A stretch of 64,000 nt of DNA from Actinopolymorpha rutila. GTDB lineage: Bacteria > Actinomycetota > Actinomycetes > Propionibacteriales > Actinopolymorphaceae. Each line of letters opens with the position of its first letter. The first letter of the stretch is position 1. Both the position numbers and the translations under genes were made by a program. This document shows positions 60,389 to 64,000 of this stretch, one piece after another. The stretch lies in NCBI RefSeq assembly GCF_013407855.1, contig NZ_JACBZH010000001.1:62001-126000 (forward strand). Reading direction: 5' to 3'. The notes below the pieces were generated by a model. It made no database searches. It was not told the origin of the DNA and was given only the letters and a program-made list of their open reading frames with translations.

Positions 60389-60825
60389 AGCACCCTCCTA
60401 CCGTGCTCGGCCGGGGGTACGAGGTGCGCGACGTCGATGTCGACCTGGCGCACCTCGATCCCGGTGAGTCCGGTGATCCGCTCCATCACGTGGGTACGGA
60501 GGTTCCGGGTCACCTCGCGCACCGGCGCGGGATAGACCACCGAAACGGTCATGCGTACGGTGGCCAACTCACCGTCCACCTGCGCCGACACCTGCGGTCC
60601 GGAGTCGAGTTCGTCGCGGCCGAGGGCCATGCCGAGCACCCGCCGGCTGGCCCCGCCCGCCTGGTCGACCTCGGCGAGTGCCTGGCCCGCTATGCGTTCG
60701 AGGACGCGGCCGGCGATGTCGGTACGACCCCGCGACTCCGGTGGGCCCAGCGTCTTCGTCCGATCCCCTGTGCCGGACGCAGACTCGGGTGGCCGGGTCG
60801 CCGGCGCCTCGGCCACGGTCGTCAC
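60385..60825 (-). CDS. Asp23/Gls24 family envelope stress protein
   Basis: A 146-residue Asp23 protein. After ~35 disordered residues comes IAGRVLERIAGQALAEVDQAGG, then RRVLGMALG, VDGELATVRMTVSVVYPAPVREVTRNLRTHVMERITGLTG and IEVRQVDIDVAHL, the alpha/beta Asp23 fold. It is a membrane-proximal envelope-stress protein whose role in actinomycetes is not defined. Both ends overlap neighbours by 4 bases. Confidence 0.85.
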   Translation of the reverse strand: MTTVAEAPATRPPESASGTGDRTKTLGPPESRGRTDIAGRVLERIAGQALAEVDQAGGASRRVLGMALGRDELDSGPQVSAQVDGELATVRMTVSVVYPAPVREVTRNLRTHVMERITGLTGIEVRQVDIDVAHLVPPAEHGRRVL

Positions 60826-61013
60826 GACCGCCTCCGGCTACCCAGCAGCGCACCTACGTCGAGGTCGCCGGTGAGCGCCCGGCCGACCAGCAGGCCCAGC
60901 AGACCGAGCACCGCCACGATCAGGAACGCCGAGAAACCGCCGAACGCCCCCGCGAATCCCACAGCCGTACCGAACGCCATGCCGATCGCCGGCCACCAGC
61001 GCGTCTCATCCAT
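60822..61013 (-). CDS. small membrane protein of the Asp23 operon (DUF2273-like)
   Basis: A 63-residue protein with two hydrophobic segments (AIGMAFGTAVGFAGAFGGFSAF and LIVAVLGLLGLLVGRAL) and a short basic C-terminus, like DUF2273 proteins found with asp23 in Gram-positives. I prefer ATG 61013 (AAAGGG 10 bases upstream) over GTG 61025. Confidence 0.7.
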   Translation of the reverse strand: MDETRWWPAIGMAFGTAVGFAGAFGGFSAFLIVAVLGLLGLLVGRALTGDLDVGALLGSRRRS

Positions 61014-61053
61014 CGAAGGCCACACCCTTTCGATCAGTAGTCCCGCGAACGCG

Positions 61054-61335
61054 TCACCGCACCCGGGGTTCCCGGCGGCGCACTCGTCGCCACCACCGGA
61101 TCAGAAGCCACAGTCCGCCACGTCGGCGGTACGTGCTCACGTCGTCGGCTCGCGCCCCGCCGGCTTCTGCTCCCGGTGACGGCGTACGTGCCGACGGGAC
61201 GCCGCGGCCGGCACGCATCCGTTCCAGTCCGGCGACGAACTCGGCGTGGTCACCGCCCACGTCCGGGTGGTGCGCACGCACCCAGGCCCGGAACGCGCTG
61301 CGCTCCGCGCGGGTGCGGGTGGGATCAGAGCTCAT
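61054..61335 (-). CDS. J-domain-like small protein
   Basis: A 93-residue protein. AHHPDVGGDHAEFVAGLERMR (residues 21-41) carries the His-Pro-Asp tripeptide and following Gly-Gly-Asp typical of DnaJ J-domains, but the helices before it are short. A Gly/Ala-rich linker and a basic Trp/Arg-rich C-terminus follow. It might bring Hsp70 to the envelope-stress complex. This is an inference from one motif. It overlaps the next Asp23 gene by 4 bases. Confidence 0.6.
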   Translation of the reverse strand: MSSDPTRTRAERSAFRAWVRAHHPDVGGDHAEFVAGLERMRAGRGVPSARTPSPGAEAGGARADDVSTYRRRGGLWLLIRWWRRVRRREPRVR

Positions 61336-61736
61336 CCGACGCCCGGATCCCTTCCCTCACCTGCCTCACCCGCCGCCGGTCGCCCGTCCTGCTCCTCGTC
61401 ACCCATCGCCAGGTCGTCGATCGTCACGTCGACCCGGCGAGCGGACACGAGCGGAACGACCGCCGCGCGTACCTGCTCGGCGATCTCGGCCAGCGGCCGT
61501 CCGTACCGGGCCACCACGGCCACCCGGACCTCGTCGTCGCGTACCGCCACCCCGGGCACAGAGCGCCCGGGCAGGTAGGTGGCGACGGGCCCCGCACTGA
61601 GCCGGGCCACCTCCGGGCAGGCCGTGACCGCCGCGGCGATCCGGTCCGCCAACCGGCCCGCGTCGACGGGCTCGGCGCCGGGCGACTCGACGCTTCGCGG
61701 TTCGGTGCCGACCGACTCGGCCGCCTGCCGGCTCAC
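61332..61736 (-). CDS. short Asp23-like protein
   Basis: A 134-residue protein. DAGRLADRIAAAVTACPEVARLSAG at residues ~25-49 and VAVRDDEVRVAVVARYGRPLAEIAEQVRAAVVPL in the middle follow the Asp23 pattern. The C-terminus has RRVDVTIDDLAMG. Coupled by 4-base overlaps on both sides within the operon. Confidence 0.7.
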   Translation of the reverse strand: MSRQAAESVGTEPRSVESPGAEPVDAGRLADRIAAAVTACPEVARLSAGPVATYLPGRSVPGVAVRDDEVRVAVVARYGRPLAEIAEQVRAAVVPLVSARRVDVTIDDLAMGDEEQDGRPAAGEAGEGRDPGVG

Positions 61737-62224
61737 TGGACCCGGGGCTGCTCGGGAGCTTCGTTGGTCTCCTGGTCACCAGGCAGGTGAATGTCGCCGA
61801 CGGTGATGTTGACCTCGGTCACCTCGAGCCCGCACAACTTCTCCACGGCACCCACCACGTTGCGGCGGATGCCCGCGGCGAGGTCGGGGATGGAGACGCC
61901 GTACTCGACCACGACGTCCAGGTCGATGGCGGCCTGGCGTTCGCCCACCTCGACCGCGACGCCCTGCGTGACGGTGGACGTCGAGCCACCGATCCGCTCG
62001 CGTACCGCGCCGAACGCGCGGGAGATGCCCGCGCCCATGGCGTAGACGCCGCGGACCTCACGGGTCGCCATGCCGACGATCTTCGCGACGACCGCGTCCG
62101 CGATCACGGTGCGGCCGCCGCTGCCGGCCAGGTCGGTGCCCTTCCGCGTGGCGACCGCACCGGTGGAGGGTCCGTTCGACTCACCCGCGGTGGCCTTGGT
62201 CTTGTCGTTGGTCTGCGCAGTCAT
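61733..62224 (-). CDS. Asp23/Gls24 family envelope stress protein
   Basis: A 163-residue Asp23 protein. The fold runs from TVIADAVVAKIVGMATREVRGVYAMG through AAIDLDVVVEYGVSIPDLAAGIRRNVVGAVEKLCGL to LEVTEVNITVGDIHLPGD. The N-terminus is disordered. ATG 62224 has GAGAGG upstream. It is the first gene of the seven-gene envelope-stress operon and is divergent from the ECF sigma gene. Confidence 0.92.
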   Translation of the reverse strand: MTAQTNDKTKATAGESNGPSTGAVATRKGTDLAGSGGRTVIADAVVAKIVGMATREVRGVYAMGAGISRAFGAVRERIGGSTSTVTQGVAVEVGERQAAIDLDVVVEYGVSIPDLAAGIRRNVVGAVEKLCGLEVTEVNITVGDIHLPGDQETNEAPEQPRVQ

Positions 62225-62354
62225 GTTCGCCTCTCGTCCAAGCCTCGGCACCAGGTGTTACCCGCAGCGGTGCCTCGTCCGTGCATGTGTCCTGCCGGTC
62301 GTTCGAGCCCGTCCGAGCCGGGCGTTCACCTTGCGCCTGCTCAGGGTGACCGCT

Positions 62355-62383
62355 TTGCGGCTGATCGGACGGACGGATATACC
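62355..62383 (+). promoter_or_regulatory. candidate promoter of the ECF sigma gene
   Basis: TTGCGG (62355-62360), 17-base spacer, TATACC (62378-62383). Transcription would start near 62390. On the opposite strand GGAAC (62398-62394) stands 18 bases from CGTC (62375-62372), a possible ECF-type promoter for the Asp23 operon. Confidence 0.4.
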
Positions 62384-62428
62384 TAGCGAAGATGTTCCTG
62401 GGCCTCTTCTCCTCACGGGGGTTTGCAC

Positions 62429-62442
62429 GTGATCTGGATCAC
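62429..62442. promoter_or_regulatory. CRP-like operator upstream of the ECF sigma gene
   Basis: GTGATCTGGATCAC is a perfect inverted repeat around a TG centre and matches the GTGA-N6-TCAC core of CRP/FNR-family sites. It lies 36 bases before GTG 62478, downstream of the predicted promoter, a position suited to repression. Confidence 0.55.
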
Positions 62443-62477
62443 AGTCATCCGGACCTCCTCCGTGGCGGGGTGACCGA

Positions 62478-63035
62478 GTGACGACGTCCGCGCCCGCCGA
62501 CGACACCCTGGTGGCGCGAGCGCGGATCGGCGACACGACGGCGTTCGCCCAGCTCGTACGCCGCTACTCCGGTCCGGCCTACCGGATCGCGCTGCGCATC
62601 CTGGGCGACGCGGACGCGGCTCAGGACGTCGCGCAGGAGGCGTTCCTCACGGCCTGGCGCCGCCTCGACCGGATCCGCGAGGAACAGGCCTTCGCCGCCT
62701 GGCTCTACCGCATCGTCACCACCGCCGCCCTCCAGGCGGCGAGGAGCCGTCGCGCTCACCCCGATGCCGAGCTTGATCATGAACATGTCAGGCTTCCGCC
62801 CTCGGCTACCGGCAATCCCGAGCAGCACGTTCTCGCCGCCCACCTGCTCACCGCTCTTCAGGCGGCCCTCGGTCTGCTCACGCCGGAGCAACGGGCATGC
62901 TGGGTGCTACGAGAGTTGGAGGGGCTCTCCTATGACGAGATCGCCGAGGTCGCGGGAATCGGACCCGACGCGGTTCGGGGACGGATTCATCGCGCCCGCG
63001 TCCGCCTCGCCAGGGAGCTGAAACCATGGCGATAG
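62478..63035 (+). CDS. ECF-family RNA polymerase sigma factor
   Basis: A 185-residue sigma factor. Region 2 is AFAQLVRRYSGPAYRIALRILGDADAAQDVAQEAFLTAWRRL (residues ~22-63) and region 4 is LTPEQRACWVLRELEGLSYDEIAEVAGIGPDAVRGRIHRAR (~133-173). There is no extra domain. The GTG at 62478 has weak ribosome-binding support. Its stop overlaps the start of the zinc-finger/Asp23 gene by 10 bases, the usual sigma/anti-sigma coupling. Confidence 0.93.
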   Translation: MTTSAPADDTLVARARIGDTTAFAQLVRRYSGPAYRIALRILGDADAAQDVAQEAFLTAWRRLDRIREEQAFAAWLYRIVTTAALQAARSRRAHPDAELDHEHVRLPPSATGNPEQHVLAAHLLTALQAALGLLTPEQRACWVLRELEGLSYDEIAEVAGIGPDAVRGRIHRARVRLARELKPWR

Positions 63036-63604
63036 ACCATCCCAACGGCAACCCCCTTCCGCCGCCCGACCAGGATCGGCGCGAGGAGGTGCTCCCGTGT
63101 GGCCGCGACGTGGGGACGGTGTACGACCACCTGACCCGCGGCGGCGGCCTGGACGACCACGAGCTGTCGTGCCCGCACTGCCGGGGCGCCGCGGCGGAGT
63201 TCGCGCCGGTGCTGCAGGCCACCGAACTCCTGCGGGACGAGCCCGCCGAGCCCCCGCCGGGGTTCGTCGAGTCGATCATGGCCCGCATCCATGCCACCCG
63301 CAGTCGAGGCTGGCGGTTGCCGCTGCCGGCCGAACACCCCCTACACCTCGCCATCACCGAACACGCGGCCGCCACGGTGCTGGCCGCGGCCGCGAGCGAG
63401 GTCGCGGGCGTCACCGTCGACCGCTGTCATTTCCCCGAGCACGGCGACCCGACACGGCTGCAGATCAACCTCACCCTGCGGCAGCGAACGCCGGTGTCAC
63501 TGATCGTCGAACGCGTCCGGAAGGCGGTGCGCACGGCCGCCCGGCGGCAGCTCGGCCTGGAGTTGCGCACGATCGATGTCCGCGTGGACGACATCCACCT
63601 GTGA
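63026..63604 (+). CDS. putative anti-sigma zinc motif fused to an Asp23 domain
   Basis: A 192-residue protein. Residues 20-55 hold Cys25 and His45-x3-Cys49-x2-Cys52 (HELSCPHC), the zinc anti-sigma signature. A linker with EPPPGFVESIMARIHATRS follows. The C-terminal part (~105-192) is an Asp23-like domain ending LELRTIDVRVDDIHL. There is no membrane segment. The ATG at 63026 lies inside the sigma gene end, so it is translated with it. It probably inhibits the sigma factor and links it to the Asp23 complex. That role is inferred. Confidence 0.75.
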   Translation: MAIDHPNGNPLPPPDQDRREEVLPCGRDVGTVYDHLTRGGGLDDHELSCPHCRGAAAEFAPVLQATELLRDEPAEPPPGFVESIMARIHATRSRGWRLPLPAEHPLHLAITEHAAATVLAAAASEVAGVTVDRCHFPEHGDPTRLQINLTLRQRTPVSLIVERVRKAVRTAARRQLGLELRTIDVRVDDIHL

Positions 63605-63632
63605 CGTCGTCCGCGACGTGACCGTCAGCGGG

Positions 63633-63998
63633 TCACCGCGCCTGGATCGGCGCCGCCCAGCCTGGCCGGGGGATGAGACAGAACGGGTGACCGGCCGGGT
63701 CCGCGTACACATGGTCGCCCCCGGCCAGCCGTCGCGCGCCCAGGCCGACCACGCGTACGTCGGCGTCGGCGAGGTCGTCCACCATGACGTCGAGATGGAG
63801 TTGCTGGGAGCGGTGCGGGTCCGGCCAGGCCGGTGGACGGTGGTCCGGCACCCGTTGGAACGCGACTCCCGAGGTCGTGTCGTTCGCCGCGACGACCACC
63901 CAGTCGTCGCTCCGGTAGGTCACCGGCAGGCCGAGCAGCTCGGAGTAGAAGGCGGCCAGCGCCTCCGGGTCCGGGCAGTCGACGACGACGTGGTGCAT
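63633..63998 (-). CDS. VOC superfamily (glyoxalase-like) protein
   Basis: A 121-residue VOC protein. HHVVVDCPDPEALAAFYSELLGLPVTYR begins the first beta-alpha-beta module, HLDVMVDDLADADVRVVGLGARRL the second, and YADPAGHPFCLIPRPGW ends the fold. Likely metal ligands are the N-terminal His and the His before LDVMV. The substrate is unknown. The start at 63998 is 3 bases from the window edge, so an upstream start outside the window is possible. Confidence 0.85.
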   Translation of the reverse strand: MHHVVVDCPDPEALAAFYSELLGLPVTYRSDDWVVVAANDTTSGVAFQRVPDHRPPAWPDPHRSQQLHLDVMVDDLADADVRVVGLGARRLAGGDHVYADPAGHPFCLIPRPGWAAPIQAR

Positions 63999-64000
63999 CC

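Noticed and set aside
1..64000. CRISPR arrays, rRNA genes, insertion sequences and prophage genes
   Set aside because: No regularly spaced repeat-spacer array, no rRNA core sequences, and no transposase, integrase or phage structural genes were recognised. The tandem repeats found are short and contiguous.

Overview
The window is high-GC DNA densely packed with genes, with frequent GTG starts and 4-base stop/start overlaps. This is typical of an actinomycete (Actinomycetota). The block tRNA-Leu, fhaA, fhaB, pstP, rodA, pbpA, pknB, trpG/pabA-like, DUF881, crgA, rhomboid, ppiA matches the conserved origin-proximal region of Mycobacterium, Streptomyces and Propionibacteriales. F420-type luciferase-like oxidoreductase, ECF41 sigma factor, SAM-IV riboswitch and DUF1707 sequences agree. 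A lineage in or near Propionibacteriales is plausible, but the genus cannot be fixed from sequence alone.

Layout. 1-7 kb: the end-truncated gene of a TcpC-like conjugation-type membrane protein, then a coupled operon of pyruvyl transferase (csaB), DUF5693 membrane protein and polysaccharide flippase, probably building and decorating a wall polysaccharide. 7-10 kb: Fpg/Nei glycosylase, a small conserved protein, aat and an EcsC protein. 10-13.5 kb: a sugar ABC importer (lipoprotein plus two permeases, no ATPase) behind LacI-like sites. 13.5-19.4 kb: a ParA-like protein with a degenerate P-loop, a two-component system, a ketopantoate-reductase-family enzyme and a GT39-type glycosyltransferase.

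19.4-22.5 kb: a SAM-IV riboswitch heads a sulfur operon (class V PLP enzyme, cysteine dioxygenase, rhodanese). Between the first two genes lies a translationally coupled 33-codon ORF containing Arg-Cys-Arg-Cys, overlapped by two mutually exclusive RNA stems. 22.5-25.8 kb: GH6 glycosidase, a frameshifted DUF1707 gene, a luciferase-like oxidoreductase and glutathione peroxidase. 26-28.3 kb: an ECF41 sigma factor and an FAD oxidoreductase, each preceded by a perfectly spaced ECF41 promoter. 28.2-32.1 kb: a drug-export-type ABC transporter with its two-component system. 32.4-36.8 kb: MocR and MarR regulators, then KAS III and an amidase.

37.2-49.5 kb is the cell-wall growth and division block: FHA proteins, phosphatase, SEDS glycosyltransferase, class B PBP, PASTA kinase and CrgA. 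A noncoding stretch with a cluster of DnaA-box-like sites follows crgA. 49.7-57.1 kb: an 11-residue-repeat membrane protein, two ABC export systems (one with an extracellular hydrolase fused to the ATPase) and a LysE exporter. 57.4-59.1 kb: DedA, a truncated methyltransferase remnant and an unknown protein.

59.2-63.6 kb is an envelope-stress module: seven tightly coupled genes (Asp23 proteins, AmaP-like, DUF6286-like, a small membrane protein, a J-domain-like protein). It is divergent from an ECF sigma factor and a protein that joins an anti-sigma-type zinc motif to an Asp23 domain. A VOC-family gene closes the window.
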